From assembly GCA_017992005.1 (NCBI GenBank), contig JAGOPO010000004.1:1-53942 (forward strand): DNA of 53,942 nt, given 5' to 3'. Below the pieces are notes generated by a model. That model was not told the origin of the DNA and made no database searches. It was given only the letters and a program-made list of their open reading frames with translations. This stretch comes from Minisyncoccota bacterium. GTDB taxonomy: Bacteria; Patescibacteriota; Minisyncoccia; 2-02-FULL-40-12; GWA2-44-9. The position numbers and the translations under genes are program-made. The stretch's first letter is position 1. Each line of letters starts with the position of its first letter. Below are positions 33,322-42,563 of the stretch, in pieces.

Positions 33322-34593
33322 ATGGAAAAGAAGGTTACGTCGTATCGTGCCGTGACGCATCACAGGCCGGACCTGGACGAGTTGTTTGCGTTGTGGCTTT
33401 TGAGCCGCTTCGGCAAGCAGGTCTATCCAGGTCTCTCTCGGTCGCCGATTCAGACCATCGACGCTGGTCTCTCACTCACGCCGGGCGAGACCGGTGACAA
33501 GTGGCTCGATCGTGGTTGCGTCGTCATCGGCGCTCTAGGCGGTCAGTTCGATGAACACGGCAAGGGCGACGGCAAGTCTGCCGCATCGTTGACTGCCGAA
33601 TTTCTTGGCCTCGCCGACAACGCCGGCCTCAAGCCGATCCTGGCGTACGCCGTCAAGGCAGACGACAAGGCGACGGACGGTCCGTTCGCGATGGCGCGTC
33701 TGATTAAGGACATGCACTCCGCGGGAGTGCCCCTTGAGCAGGTGCGACGCATCGTCGATCGGTGGCTGGATTCCCTCTACGACGTCTTCATGAATCGCTA
33801 CGAGAAGACCAGCGAGCTGATGTCTGTCAAGCAGATCGCGATCGACTGGTTTCTCGAGAGATTCGGTCAGCGTCTGAATCAGGCCCCGACCTGCACGTTC
33901 CAGGATGTGATGGACGCGCCAGAGATCAAGGTGCAGTTGACCGAGGCGATGACCGGCGAGCTCGCGCACATCCAGAAGTATTTGGATGTGCAGATGGACG
34001 AAGAGGATCCGTTCTCGTTTGCGGGCGTCGTCTACGCCATGCAGATGGACAGTTTCCCGCCGTCGATGGTCATCGAAGATGCTCGCATCGTTCTGAACGC
34101 GAAGGTCTTCGTTCAGCAGCAGTTCATGGCTGCCATCGACGACTTCGCATCGAAGGCGCGCATGCTGGCCGACTGCCCCGTGCGGGTGGCAGTTATCCGT
34201 TCCGACAATGAGCAGATGAACCGGGCGGCGCGGGCATCGGATCCGCAGCTCGCGCTGATTGTGCAGGTGCGTTCCAGCGGGCACGTGCAGATCTTCAGTG
34301 ATCATCGACGAGACCTGCGTCCGATCCTCGCGCGTCTGCGGGACGAGGAGAGTCGCATGCGTGGTGGGCGTCGTTTGCCGATCTGGCGACTGTACGAGCC
34401 GGGGACGCTGCTTGAGATCCCTGAGTGGTTCGGCTTCGAGAAGTACGGCAAAGTTATCGCCGTCTTCAACTCGACGGTCAAAACCTGTCGAGTGCCTCGG
34501 ACGATTCTCACGTTGGCGCACGTGGAGATCTGCGTGCGGGAAGGTCTTAAGCAGACCACCCGCCCGCGCGGTCACCAGCGCGCCCAGCGCTAG
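33322..34593 (+). CDS. Uncharacterised protein with DHH/MYG1-like N-terminal motif, 423 aa
   Basis: I cannot name the family firmly. The start, THHRPDLDELFALWLL, resembles the metal motif of DHH and MYG1-type phosphoesterases (HxxPDxD). A later GALGGQFDEHGKGDGK stretch could be a second metal loop. The remaining 300 residues are helical, acidic and without membrane segments. Codons here favour G and C at third positions more than in the neighbours, which hints at a different origin or strong expression. A strong promoter, structured leader and AAGGAG site support high expression. A terminator follows. A long ORF on the opposite strand is a by-product of this codon bias. Confidence 0.65.
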   Translation: MEKKVTSYRAVTHHRPDLDELFALWLLSRFGKQVYPGLSRSPIQTIDAGLSLTPGETGDKWLDRGCVVIGALGGQFDEHGKGDGKSAASLTAEFLGLADNAGLKPILAYAVKADDKATDGPFAMARLIKDMHSAGVPLEQVRRIVDRWLDSLYDVFMNRYEKTSELMSVKQIAIDWFLERFGQRLNQAPTCTFQDVMDAPEIKVQLTEAMTGELAHIQKYLDVQMDEEDPFSFAGVVYAMQMDSFPPSMVIEDARIVLNAKVFVQQQFMAAIDDFASKARMLADCPVRVAVIRSDNEQMNRAARASDPQLALIVQVRSSGHVQIFSDHRRDLRPILARLRDEESRMRGGRRLPIWRLYEPGTLLEIPEWFGFEKYGKVIAVFNSTVKTCRVPRTILTLAHVEICVREGLKQTTRPRGHQRAQR

Positions 34594-34616
34594 TCGAGCT
34601 ACCATCGTGGTAGCAC

Positions 34617-34645
34617 ACGGCCCCTCCAATGGAGGGGCCGTTTTT
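34617..34645 (+). terminator. Rho-independent terminator
   Basis: 11-bp stem (34617-34627/34631-34641) then T run. Preceded by another 7-bp hairpin at 34598-34614. Confidence 0.88.
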
Positions 34646-34652
34646 ATTTCCA

Positions 34653-34773
34653 TGTTGCATACGGCAACATGGAAATATCCAGAGGAGCCGCGGCTTGCCG
34701 CTTGGCGACGTGGGATTTCATTTGTTGCATAAGGCAACATGGAAATATCCAGAGGAGCCGCGGCGTGCCGCTT
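34653..34773. repeat. Two direct copies of a 51-bp element, 70-bp period
   Basis: Copies at 34653-34703 and 34723-34773 agree at 49 of 51 positions. Each contains an inverted segment (GTTGC/GCAAC, extended to CATGTTGC/GCAACATG in the first copy) and a GC-rich part (GCCGCGGC). They lie downstream of copA on its transcript side. Function unknown; could be a mobile palindromic repeat or 3' UTR element. Confidence 0.85.
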
Positions 34774-34775
34774 AG

Positions 34776-37016
34776 CTATATATTCTTTCTCTTTAGGATT
34801 AGAGAATTGAGTACCACGGAAATAGAACTAAGCGCCATCGCAGCTGATGCAAACATCGGATTCATGAGCGTGCCGGTGAACGGATAGAGAGCGCCCATCG
34901 CAACCGGAATGAGGATGATGTTGTACCCAAATGCCCAAAAGAGATTCTGCTTGATAGTGCGCATGGTGGCGCGCGAAAGAGCGAGCGTCGTTGCGATTGC
35001 GGTGAGATTTTTGTTGACGAGGGTGATACCCGCCGCTTCGATGGCGACATCAGTGCCCGTTGCGATGGCGATGCCCACGTCCGAGGCAGCAAGCGCTGGT
35101 GCATCGTTAATGCCGTCGCCGACCATGGCAACCTTGTTGCCTTCGCGTTGGAGTTTGGTGACGTAGCTTGCTTTGTCGCTGGGGAGCACAGACGCAAAGT
35201 AGCGATCAATGCCGAGCGCGTGTGCGACCGATGATGCTACGCGCTCGTGATCACCTGTTATCATGGCAACTGATACTCCCATTTTTTTCAGTGAGTCTAT
35301 CGTCTGTCGCGCAGTTGGCTTGATGGTATCGGCAATCGCAATAGCTCCAATGGCGATGCCATCGGCTGCAACGATGGTGAGCATATTGCCACCGTCCATG
35401 AGCGCATCGATTCGTGCGCGCAGAGGAGTTACATCAATCTTTTTCATCTGCATGAAGCGTTCAGCGCCCGACACGAGATGCTTACCCTCAACGAGTCCCT
35501 GAATGCCAAATCCGGCGACGGCCTCAAACTGTTGCGGTGATCCCTGCAGCGAGATTCCTCGGTAACGTGCCTCATCGGTGATGGCTTTCGCGACCGGGTG
35601 GCTCGAGGATTGTTCGAGTGTCCCGTCCAAACGAAGGATGTCTGATTCGGTGTATCCATCTACGGCGATAACACCAGTGACCCGCGGCTTGCCTTCGGTG
35701 AGTGTTCCTGTTTTATCAAGCAGCACCGCGGTGATTGAGTGGGCGACTTCGAGTGCCGCCGCATTTTTTATCAAGATTCCACGTTGCGCACCAGCACCGG
35801 TTCCGACCATGATAGCTGTTGGTGTTGCCAGGCCCATAGCACAGGGGCAGGCGATGACGAGCACGGCAACCATGTTCAGGAGCGCGTAGGAGAGCGTGGG
35901 GGATGGGCCAACGAAATACCAGACTACAAATGTCAGAACGGCGAGCACTAATACCACGGGAACGAAGTACGATGAGACACGGTCGGCCAAGCGTTGAATG
36001 GGCGCTTTGCTCCCCTGTGCGTCTTGGACGAGTTTGATAATACTCGCTAGCATCGTTTCGGATCCTATCTTTGTGGCGGTAAAGAGGAATGACCCCTGCA
36101 CGTTCAGCGTTGCGCCGATAACGGTATCGCCAACGCTCTTATCAACCGGAATACTTTCACCCGTCACCATCGATTCATCGAGTGCAGAGCTGCCCTCGGC
36201 AATCACACCATCGACGGGAATTTTCTCGCCCGGTCGTACGCGAATCGTGTCACCGACGACAACCTCCTCGATGGCAATATCAAGCTCTTGTCCGTTGCGA
36301 AGGACGCGGGCTGTTTTTGCCTGGAGTCCCATGAGCTTTTCAATGGCTTCCGAGGTTCCTGATTTTGCGCGTGCTTCTAGGTAGCGACCCAGAAGTACGA
36401 GGCCAATGACGACCACACTGACATCAAAGTACGGCATCGCAATGATGCCCATGCGCGTCACGAGTGTTGGCGCGATGGTGATGACGGTGGAATATGCAAA
36501 CGCGACACTTGTTCCAATGGCAACGAGCGTGTCCATGTTTGAGGTGCCATGACGAGCAGCGCGTAATGCGGGACGATAGAAGACCAAGCCAATCCAAAGC
36601 TGGACGGGAGTCGCCAGGAGGAGTTGTAGCCACGGTTGCGTAAGGAGCGAGGGAGCCGTTGCGGCACGTCCAGGAACGCCACCCCATATGATGAGCGCGC
36701 CACACACAAGCGATATGATGACCTTTCGTCGAAGCGATTTGAGCTCTTGCGCGCTCTCGCGCTTGAGGTGAGCAGAATGTTCGCTAGCGGACATGCCCTC
36801 GTGCTGTTCGGGGGCTACTTCATAGGCCGTTTTTTTGACGGCTTCCGCAATATCGTGATCGGTGACGTTCTGGGGGTCGAAGGTGATTGTTGCTGTGTTC
36901 GTTGCAAGATTTGCATTTGCCTCCGTGATGCCGGGTACGCTCTTGAGTGTTTGTTCGATGAGTAGGACGCATGACGCGCAGTGCATGCCTCGGATGGAGA
37001 TTGTTTTTTTGGCCAT
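34776..37016 (-). CDS. copA: Copper-exporting P1B-type ATPase, 746 aa
   Basis: N-terminal heavy-metal domain with GMHCASC (Cys13, Cys16), eight predicted membrane helices, the metal channel motif CPCAMG, the phosphorylation motif DKTGTLTEG, an HP motif (SSHPVAKAI), and the hinge [12 protein letters not shown]. This is a Cu(I) exporter or loader. The length is typical. It starts one base after the stop of the DsbD-like copper protein and is the last gene of a three-gene set with pth. No CopY/CueR-type regulator is visible. Confidence 0.94.
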   Translation of the reverse strand: MAKKTISIRGMHCASCVLLIEQTLKSVPGITEANANLATNTATITFDPQNVTDHDIAEAVKKTAYEVAPEQHEGMSASEHSAHLKRESAQELKSLRRKVIISLVCGALIIWGGVPGRAATAPSLLTQPWLQLLLATPVQLWIGLVFYRPALRAARHGTSNMDTLVAIGTSVAFAYSTVITIAPTLVTRMGIIAMPYFDVSVVVIGLVLLGRYLEARAKSGTSEAIEKLMGLQAKTARVLRNGQELDIAIEEVVVGDTIRVRPGEKIPVDGVIAEGSSALDESMVTGESIPVDKSVGDTVIGATLNVQGSFLFTATKIGSETMLASIIKLVQDAQGSKAPIQRLADRVSSYFVPVVLVLAVLTFVVWYFVGPSPTLSYALLNMVAVLVIACPCAMGLATPTAIMVGTGAGAQRGILIKNAAALEVAHSITAVLLDKTGTLTEGKPRVTGVIAVDGYTESDILRLDGTLEQSSSHPVAKAITDEARYRGISLQGSPQQFEAVAGFGIQGLVEGKHLVSGAERFMQMKKIDVTPLRARIDALMDGGNMLTIVAADGIAIGAIAIADTIKPTARQTIDSLKKMGVSVAMITGDHERVASSVAHALGIDRYFASVLPSDKASYVTKLQREGNKVAMVGDGINDAPALAASDVGIAIATGTDVAIEAAGITLVNKNLTAIATTLALSRATMRTIKQNLFWAFGYNIILIPVAMGALYPFTGTLMNPMFASAAMALSSISVVLNSLILKRKNI

Positions 37017-37017
37017 A

Positions 37018-38349
37018 TTAATCGATGACGGTTATTTCGCCCCCAAACATGCCCATAGAGCAACTAAATCGAATCGTGCCACTGCGCGATGGCGTAAAGG
37101 TGATCACATTGTCTCCGAGCGCAAGATTTTTTTGAATGCCCAGCGATGGCACACTCAACGTTGATGCGCAGGTGTATGAGCTCGTGGAGGTGATTGTCCA
37201 TACGAAGGGAACGCCTTTTCGAATAGTGAATGTATTCGGTGAGTATCCAATCTCTCCTTGCTTCATGGTTAGGTATTGCGTGCCTCCGCGAAGCTCCGCC
37301 AGGGGGCCCTGGACTTTTTCGGACAGCGAAGGGAGTGCGATGCCACTCAAGGTTAGTCCATTACTCATATTCCAGACGCCTAGCCCAATAACCAGAACGC
37401 CAATCACCTTGAAGAGAAAACGAGCAAAGGGTCCTCGAACCAGTGATGACAGGGCAGCGATACCAAGAAGCCCCGGAGTAGTTCCCACTGCAAATGCGCC
37501 CATCATGAGCGCTCCTTGCGCAGCACTCGCAGATGAGACTGCAGCTAATTGAATCGCTTGTGTAAATCCGCAGGGCACAAAAAAGGTGAGCGCGCCGGTG
37601 AGCATTGCTCGCCAGTGACTGTAGGCATGCTCGGCGGTGATGACCAATGTTCGCGCGATGCTCGGTGGAAGCGTAAGAAGTGTATCAACACGTGGTACTA
37701 GCTCGGTGAGTTTGATACCTAAGGAAATCATCACCACACCCACAATCATCGTAAGGACTCCCAAGAGAAGCGCAGATGGCTGCAGCGCTGATCCAGCAAA
37801 ACCAATCACACCACCGAAGAGCGCAAATCCCACGATGCGACCAAGGTGAAAAAACGCGTGAGGACGAAGGCGTTGCAAGAGTGTGTCGTGTGGATGTGTA
37901 TCCGCGTGGCGTGCGGAAAATCCTAGCACAAGGCCACCGACGAGTGCGGCACAGGTGGAAACGCCCGCAGTAAGGCCGACAACAATTGCAACCCCGATGC
38001 CCACCGATGAGCCTATCGATGCTGACATCGATGTGATCCCCAGGAGTCGCGCGGCAATGTACAGCACAAATACCAAGCACGACGCGACCATCGCTTCAAT
38101 CCATTGGTTGCTGTCGCGGACAATCCACGGTCGCGGTTGTTCTCGTGAGGGGGTGTATCCTGCGTCACGAATCGCCTGCTTGATGGCGTCTTCGTTTGGC
38201 GTCTGTCCCGATTGCGGTGTCACGCGAGCAATTCCTGTGCGGTGATGGACTTCAACGGATTGCACGCCGGGGACTTTTTGGATGTGTTGTTCGACGAGTA
38301 TCTCGCAGGAGCGACAGTGCATGCCTGCGATGGGGTAGTCGGTTGCCAT
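37018..38349 (-). CDS. HMA - DsbD-like membrane - cupredoxin-like fusion protein, 443 aa
   Basis: Three modules. Residues 1-65 are a heavy-metal-associated domain with GMHCRSC (Cys12, Cys15). Residues 88-340 are a six-helix DsbD/UreH-like membrane region with a conserved FVPCGFTQ motif. Residues about 360-443 form a beta domain with SYTCAST and [10 protein letters not shown], which resemble copper ligands of cupredoxin-like proteins. It probably moves or sequesters copper and works with the CopA next to it. The ATG at 38349 leaves the metal domain at the very N-terminus. Starts seven bases after the stop of pth. Confidence 0.85.
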   Translation of the reverse strand: MATDYPIAGMHCRSCEILVEQHIQKVPGVQSVEVHHRTGIARVTPQSGQTPNEDAIKQAIRDAGYTPSREQPRPWIVRDSNQWIEAMVASCLVFVLYIAARLLGITSMSASIGSSVGIGVAIVVGLTAGVSTCAALVGGLVLGFSARHADTHPHDTLLQRLRPHAFFHLGRIVGFALFGGVIGFAGSALQPSALLLGVLTMIVGVVMISLGIKLTELVPRVDTLLTLPPSIARTLVITAEHAYSHWRAMLTGALTFFVPCGFTQAIQLAAVSSASAAQGALMMGAFAVGTTPGLLGIAALSSLVRGPFARFLFKVIGVLVIGLGVWNMSNGLTLSGIALPSLSEKVQGPLAELRGGTQYLTMKQGEIGYSPNTFTIRKGVPFVWTITSTSSYTCASTLSVPSLGIQKNLALGDNVITFTPSRSGTIRFSCSMGMFGGEITVID

Positions 38350-38356
38350 GCGTGCG

Positions 38357-38926
38357 TTAGCCGTGCTTGAGCGCTTGGAAGAGGCGAACTTCGCATTCTT
38401 TGAAGATTGCCTTGAGCTCCTCATGCTGTGCAGGGGTGAATTTCTTAAGTACGAAATCTTTCACAAATTCATCACGTTTTTTATCCGACTCATCACGCGC
38501 TTTATCGAGCGCTCGTACACCTGTACCGATGCGGATGCGATAGAATTTCGTTGTCTTCAGCGAGTCGATAACGCTTTGCACGCCGCGATGACCGCCAGAA
38601 TTTTTCTCAAACGAAAATTTGCACATACCAAACGGAATGTCGAGATCGTCGTGCACGACAATAATGTCGGTGTTTTTTGCCTTCGCCCACGGTTTTGCCT
38701 TTCGAACACTATCACCGGACTTATTGACGTAGGTGGTGGGTTTGAGGAGCCATCCTTTCTCGCCTTCTATATCTATAGTAGCTGCCATGCCGAGCACTTT
38801 CTTGTTTTCTTCAAATGCATCGCCCTTATACTTCTTTTGAAGCCAGTCTAAAAACTGCCAGCCAACGTTGTGGCGAGTGAGGAGATATTCCGCATCTGGG
38901 TTGCCGATGCCAACGATAAGTTTCAT
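38357..38926 (-). CDS. pth: Peptidyl-tRNA hydrolase, 189 aa
   Basis: Releases peptides from peptidyl-tRNAs that drop off ribosomes. The motif GIGNPDAEYLLTRHNVG holds the catalytic His and the first Asn; KPTTYVNKSG and HDDLDIPFG provide the other Asn and the Asp; GGHRGVQS and FYRIRIGTG follow. Normal length. The start at 38926 is chosen because TATACT at 38933-38938 puts +1 exactly on the A of the ATG, predicting a leaderless mRNA. Seven bases before the next copper gene, so the three form one operon. Confidence 0.95.
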   Translation of the reverse strand: MKLIVGIGNPDAEYLLTRHNVGWQFLDWLQKKYKGDAFEENKKVLGMAATIDIEGEKGWLLKPTTYVNKSGDSVRKAKPWAKAKNTDIIVVHDDLDIPFGMCKFSFEKNSGGHRGVQSVIDSLKTTKFYRIRIGTGVRALDKARDESDKKRDEFVKDFVLKKFTPAQHEELKAIFKECEVRLFQALKHG

Positions 38927-38932
38927 GGGATG

Positions 38933-38938
38933 AGTATA
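38933..38938 (-). promoter_or_regulatory. -10 (TATACT) of the pth-copper operon
   Basis: Predicted +1 at 38926, the first base of the start codon. Confidence 0.6.
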
Positions 38939-38965
38939 GAAGAATGTGCGTACGACTGCAATCAC

Positions 38966-38994
38966 AAAAAAATCCCCGCCATTGCTGGCGGGGA
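38966..38994 (-). terminator. Terminator of the M1 aminopeptidase gene
   Basis: 8-bp stem (38973-38980/38987-38994), and a T run on the minus strand. Confidence 0.85.
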
Positions 38995-39001
38995 GTACGT
39001 A

Positions 39002-41551
39002 TCAGAATTCGGAAAGGAACTCAGCGATCTTTACTGAGTCGCGCTGACGCCATGCAGCGCGCGTTCGAATAGTCTCAATGGACTGAGCGATTTTTGACGT
39101 CGCACTTGGTACGGGATTTTGATGGAAGAACACTTCAAACATGTCAGCAGCATTCGTCGTTGCGTGACCGGAGATCATGCCTTCCAGGATGCGCGATATC
39201 ATCCTCGTGCCTTTACCGTAGGACTCGTTGATGACGCCCCAGTTGGTGCGGACGTAATCCCACAGAGCGAGTCGCCCGCCGGGATGTGATCCCATCGCTG
39301 GCATGACATAGACGATGTCACTCGTGCGAATGAGCTTCCGTTCAAAGATGAGCGCTAGCAGATCCTGGATGATCGCCGACTCTTCAACGAGCCCCATGGC
39401 GTGCAGGATTCGCACGCGCTCCTCTTGCAGTGTGGCTTGTTCGAGTAGTGCGATGAGCTTGGTGTAGTAGTCCCAATTCGCTTCGCGTGCAATGAGTTTG
39501 TACGTTGCCGCACGAAGATTGGGATTGAGAATCTCCGTGCCACTGAAGTGATCCATGAAGAGTGCTCGAGCCTGGTGGATTGTCGTGCGATTACCCGCCG
39601 ATCCGATGGCACCCATGATCAGTCCCCGAAGGAGCTTCGTGTCATGCGAGTCATCAGGACTTTCGAAGACACCGAGGATGCCATGAATGCGAATCAGCAT
39701 GCGACACTCGAATTCTTTGAATCGTCGCACGAGCATCGCGTCGTCTTCAATAAGTGAACGAAGATCGGTGAGCGCTGCGGTGACTGCAGTCCAGACGGTG
39801 TAATCCGTTTCCCGACGATACATCGTGATGAGCGTCAGGAGTTCGACGACGTCGACTTTGCCCGCACGGGTGAGCGCGTGAGCATCACTGATGATGCCGT
39901 AGCGATCCAGCGCGGTCAGATATCCGCTTTCAACGCAGTACCCCAAACTACGGAGCTCATCCCTGCTGTAATGTACTCGGACGAAGGATGATTGCCCCAG
40001 ATTGATTTTGGTCGAGGAGCCTTCGAGAGAGTAGTGAAGTTGTCGAGGAAGATTCCAGCGCTGTTTTCGCTCTGCATCGTGAAGTGACGATCCGTCCGCG
40101 ATGAATCGTTCTTGTTCGATAAGAAGAGTCGTGTGATCGTCGTCGATATCCGTGATGGCGTGCACGATCGGGAAGCCGGGCTGTTTGGTCCAGCTGCTCA
40201 TGAGCGCAGCCACATCCTGTCCGGATGCTTGGCTCAGTGCCGCCCACAGATCATCCGTCGACGCGTTGCCGTAGGCAAAGCGATGCAGGTAGCGATGCAA
40301 TCCCTCGCGAAATGCTTCTGCGCCGAGCTCTTCGTGGATCATGCGAATGACGCTCGCACCTTTTGCGTAGGCGATGTCATCGAAGATCTGCGAAATCTCA
40401 TCGGGATGCGACACCGCAACCTCGATGGGATGGGTCGAGCGAAGAGCATCCAGCTGGAGGCCCGCTTCGTACTCATCGGCAACGAAGTGATTCCACACGT
40501 TCCAGTCGGGAAACAGATGGTGCATCGCGTGGCTGGCAACCCAGGTCGCAAAACCTTCGTTGAGCCAGAGGTGCGTCCACCAGGTCATGGTGACCAGGTT
40601 TCCGAACCACATGTGTGCGAGCTCGTGGCAGACCACTTCAGCGACGCGCTTGTACGCGGCAGCCGATGAATGCACGGGATCGATGAGCACCGCGTTTTCG
40701 CGATACGTCACCAGTCCCCAGTTTTCCATGGCGCCGGCAGCGAAGTCGGGAATGGCAACCATGTCCAACTTGGGCAGGGGATAGGCAATTCCGAAGTATT
40801 CGTTGTAGAACTCGAGTGCTCGGCAAGCTGTCTCCAGTGCGAAGTGTCCTTGTTCCGATTTTCCGGGCGTTGTGTAGGCACGCACACGGGTGCCCGATTT
40901 CATCTCAGTCTCGATGAAGTCGAGTTCGCCGACTACGATGGCCAAGAGATACGTGGACATCTTCGGGGTGACCCCGAAGTGCAGTTTCCGCTTGCCTTCG
41001 TCATGCGGGACGGCAACGTGGACGGGCATGTTCGACAGCGCACGCATCGTCTCGGGCACGATGAGCGTGACAGCAAACGTCGCCTTCAGCGCCGGCTCGT
41101 CCCCGCAGGGGAGTACACGACGTGCGTCGGTTGCTTCGCACTGCGTCACGGCCAAGTACTTGGTGGTGCCGTCAGCGGCGACGTACGAGCTTCGATAGAA
41201 GCCACGCATGGAGTCGTTGAGGATGCCATCGTACGCGATGGTTAGCAGCGCGTGCTTCGTTTGTGCGATGGCGCCGAAGACGAGTGTGACCGTTTCCTCC
41301 GCCGGATGATGGAGAAGACCTACGGATGTAGCCTGGCAATCGTTGCCATGCTGATTTTCGTAACTCAGACTCGCGTGCGTGATGTACAGGCCCGCGTTGT
41401 GGAGCGTGATACGATCCGTCGGGTGATCAAACTCACAGGTGATTTTGACCACACCACGGAAGGTGAAATTCACAAAATCAGGTTCAAGCTCCAGATCGTA
41501 GTGAATGAACTTCACATCGTAGGGAAGAAGACAGGACGGTTTCTCGGGCAT
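39002..41551 (-). CDS. pepN: M1-family zinc aminopeptidase (PepN-like), 849 aa
   Basis: Removes N-terminal amino acids from peptides. The GAMENWGLVTYRE exopeptidase motif and the zinc motif VVCHELAHMWFGN with the distal Glu (WLNEGFATW) are complete. The domain plan is an N-terminal beta sandwich (1-200), the catalytic domain (200-450), a beta domain, and a helical C-terminal domain (560-849) of the ERAP type. No signal peptide, so cytoplasmic. It has its own promoter TTGACT-N17-TAGAGT (41596-41624), AAAGGAGG before the ATG, and its own terminator. Confidence 0.93.
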   Translation of the reverse strand: MPEKPSCLLPYDVKFIHYDLELEPDFVNFTFRGVVKITCEFDHPTDRITLHNAGLYITHASLSYENQHGNDCQATSVGLLHHPAEETVTLVFGAIAQTKHALLTIAYDGILNDSMRGFYRSSYVAADGTTKYLAVTQCEATDARRVLPCGDEPALKATFAVTLIVPETMRALSNMPVHVAVPHDEGKRKLHFGVTPKMSTYLLAIVVGELDFIETEMKSGTRVRAYTTPGKSEQGHFALETACRALEFYNEYFGIAYPLPKLDMVAIPDFAAGAMENWGLVTYRENAVLIDPVHSSAAAYKRVAEVVCHELAHMWFGNLVTMTWWTHLWLNEGFATWVASHAMHHLFPDWNVWNHFVADEYEAGLQLDALRSTHPIEVAVSHPDEISQIFDDIAYAKGASVIRMIHEELGAEAFREGLHRYLHRFAYGNASTDDLWAALSQASGQDVAALMSSWTKQPGFPIVHAITDIDDDHTTLLIEQERFIADGSSLHDAERKQRWNLPRQLHYSLEGSSTKINLGQSSFVRVHYSRDELRSLGYCVESGYLTALDRYGIISDAHALTRAGKVDVVELLTLITMYRRETDYTVWTAVTAALTDLRSLIEDDAMLVRRFKEFECRMLIRIHGILGVFESPDDSHDTKLLRGLIMGAIGSAGNRTTIHQARALFMDHFSGTEILNPNLRAATYKLIAREANWDYYTKLIALLEQATLQEERVRILHAMGLVEESAIIQDLLALIFERKLIRTSDIVYVMPAMGSHPGGRLALWDYVRTNWGVINESYGKGTRMISRILEGMISGHATTNAADMFEVFFHQNPVPSATSKIAQSIETIRTRAAWRQRDSVKIAEFLSEF

Positions 41552-41595
41552 AGAGCCCTCCTTTAGGTAACTAGGTTGTCAGAGAACGACGCAGT

Positions 41596-41624
41596 ACTCT
41601 ACAGCTAAAATGCTCAAAAGTCAA
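41596..41624 (-). promoter_or_regulatory. Promoter of the aminopeptidase gene
   Basis: -35 TTGACT (41619-41624), 17-nt spacer, weak -10 TAGAGT (41596-41601). Confidence 0.5.
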
Positions 41625-41654
41625 GGTACGAAAAGGCCCCTCCGAAGAGGGGCG
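41616..41654. repeat. 39-bp boundary module, copy 1
   Basis: Identical to 42506-42544 over 39 bp. On the minus strand it consists of a terminator hairpin (stem 41636-41642/41647-41653) followed by the TTGACT -35 of the next gene. Confidence 0.9.
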
Positions 41655-41671
41655 TGGGGCCGGCGCGAATG

Positions 41672-41812
41672 CTACTGATTGAGAAAGAACGTCTTTTTGG
41701 ACTGATTCTTTCCCTTTCGGAAGAACTTCCGTCCCAGCAGATTTGCGACCGCCCACAGTACGACGATGCCAGTGTAGAACGCCAGGGTCCCGTTCGGGAT
41801 TTCCGAGAACAT
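41672..41812 (-). CDS. Single-helix membrane microprotein, 46 aa
   Basis: Too short for many gene finders, but supported by AAGGAGG five bases before the ATG and a terminator just after. The product has one hydrophobic helix (about 8-27, with Tyr-Thr-Gly-Ile-Val-Val-Leu-Trp) and a strongly basic tail (KFFRKGKNQSKK), which predicts the tail in the cytoplasm. Unknown function. It lies in a run of three small membrane-protein genes, and a 7-bp hairpin (41830-41846) sits in its leader. Confidence 0.65.
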   Translation of the reverse strand: MFSEIPNGTLAFYTGIVVLWAVANLLGRKFFRKGKNQSKKTFFLNQ

Positions 41813-41864
41813 AACGCCTCCTTGTCAATGCATGAACCATTCATGCATCTTAATAATACGATTA

Positions 41865-41887
41865 GGTCCCGATTCGTCATCGGGACC
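41865..41887 (-). terminator. 9-bp hairpin between two small membrane-protein genes
   Basis: Perfect stem 41865-41873/41879-41887 without a strong T run. May terminate or process the transcript of the 42435 gene. Confidence 0.4.
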
Positions 41888-41898
41888 TTGAGGTTCGG

Positions 41899-42435
41899 TT
41901 ACCAACGGACGGGGATCCTGCGTAGGGTCCTTTCTATGAGCTTCAGCGTTGGTTTCAGCAGCGCCATCCACCCAACCCGCAGGCAGATGAACAGCGCCCA
42001 CGCAAGCATTCCCAGTACGAGGGCGAATACGGCGTATGCGACATACAACTGAATTTGGATGGTCACGTCTCCAAACCCGTTGTAAGCGGTTCCGATCCAG
42101 TTGATGTTGCTCGGAGCGTCGTACGTCACGACTGCATCGCATCCGACGACAAATGCGTCATCGTGTGAATCGTAGAGATGATCGACGCAATCCGTCGCCC
42201 TGCCGAGTGCCGCAATGAATCCGAGTGCCGTGAGCAGCAACGGAATCTTGAGCGCCTTCAGCATTGAGTTGGTCAGCGAGCTCAAACGATACGTTCCGCT
42301 CACGTCGCGCTGCATCGTCACGTTACCTCGCATGGTAGCAACCACGATGAATACGAGGAAGTATGCGACGGTTACGATGGCGCCGACGTGGCCCACACTG
42401 AAGTGGCTTTTTTCGATGACGTCTAGGACGTTCAT
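41899..42435 (-). CDS. Hypothetical membrane protein, 178 aa
   Basis: Three to four hydrophobic segments (about 15-34, 61-78, 128-153) and a loop between the second and third with three Cys, many Asp and aromatic residues that probably lies outside the cell. The basic C-terminus would be inside. No family recognised. Preceded by AAAGGAGA and a consensus promoter (42486-42514). Gene and signals form a stand-alone cassette. Confidence 0.68.
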   Translation of the reverse strand: MNVLDVIEKSHFSVGHVGAIVTVAYFLVFIVVATMRGNVTMQRDVSGTYRLSSLTNSMLKALKIPLLLTALGFIAALGRATDCVDHLYDSHDDAFVVGCDAVVTYDAPSNINWIGTAYNGFGDVTIQIQLYVAYAVFALVLGMLAWALFICLRVGWMALLKPTLKLIERTLRRIPVRW

Positions 42436-42485
42436 CTGGGTATCTCCTTTTTAATGTGCCGCTTAACTGCGACAAACGTGTATAT

Positions 42486-42514
42486 AGTATAGCATAAAAT
42501 AGTTGAAAAGTCAA
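42486..42514 (-). promoter_or_regulatory. Consensus sigma70 promoter of the 41899-42435 gene
   Basis: -35 TTGACT (42509-42514), 17-nt spacer, extended -10 TGC-TATACT (42486-42491). Confidence 0.8.
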
Positions 42515-42544
42515 GGTACGAAAAGGCCCCTCCGAAGAGGGGCG
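42506..42544. repeat. 39-bp boundary module, copy 2
   Basis: Identical to 41616-41654. Holds the terminator of the 42564 gene and the -35 of the 42435 gene. Confidence 0.9.
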
Positions 42545-42563
42545 CAGGAAGGGGGATAGGGAG

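Noticed and set aside
33535-34740. 401-codon open frame on the minus strand
   Set aside because: It is antisense to the 33322 gene, which has a promoter, ribosome site and terminator; the frame results from GC-rich codon use.
34653-34773. CRISPR array
   Set aside because: Only two repeat copies, imperfect, with one 19-bp gap; no cas gene.
40112-41245. Plus-strand frames of 185 and 191 codons inside the aminopeptidase gene
   Set aside because: They are shadows of pepN, whose zinc and GAMEN motifs confirm the minus-strand frame.
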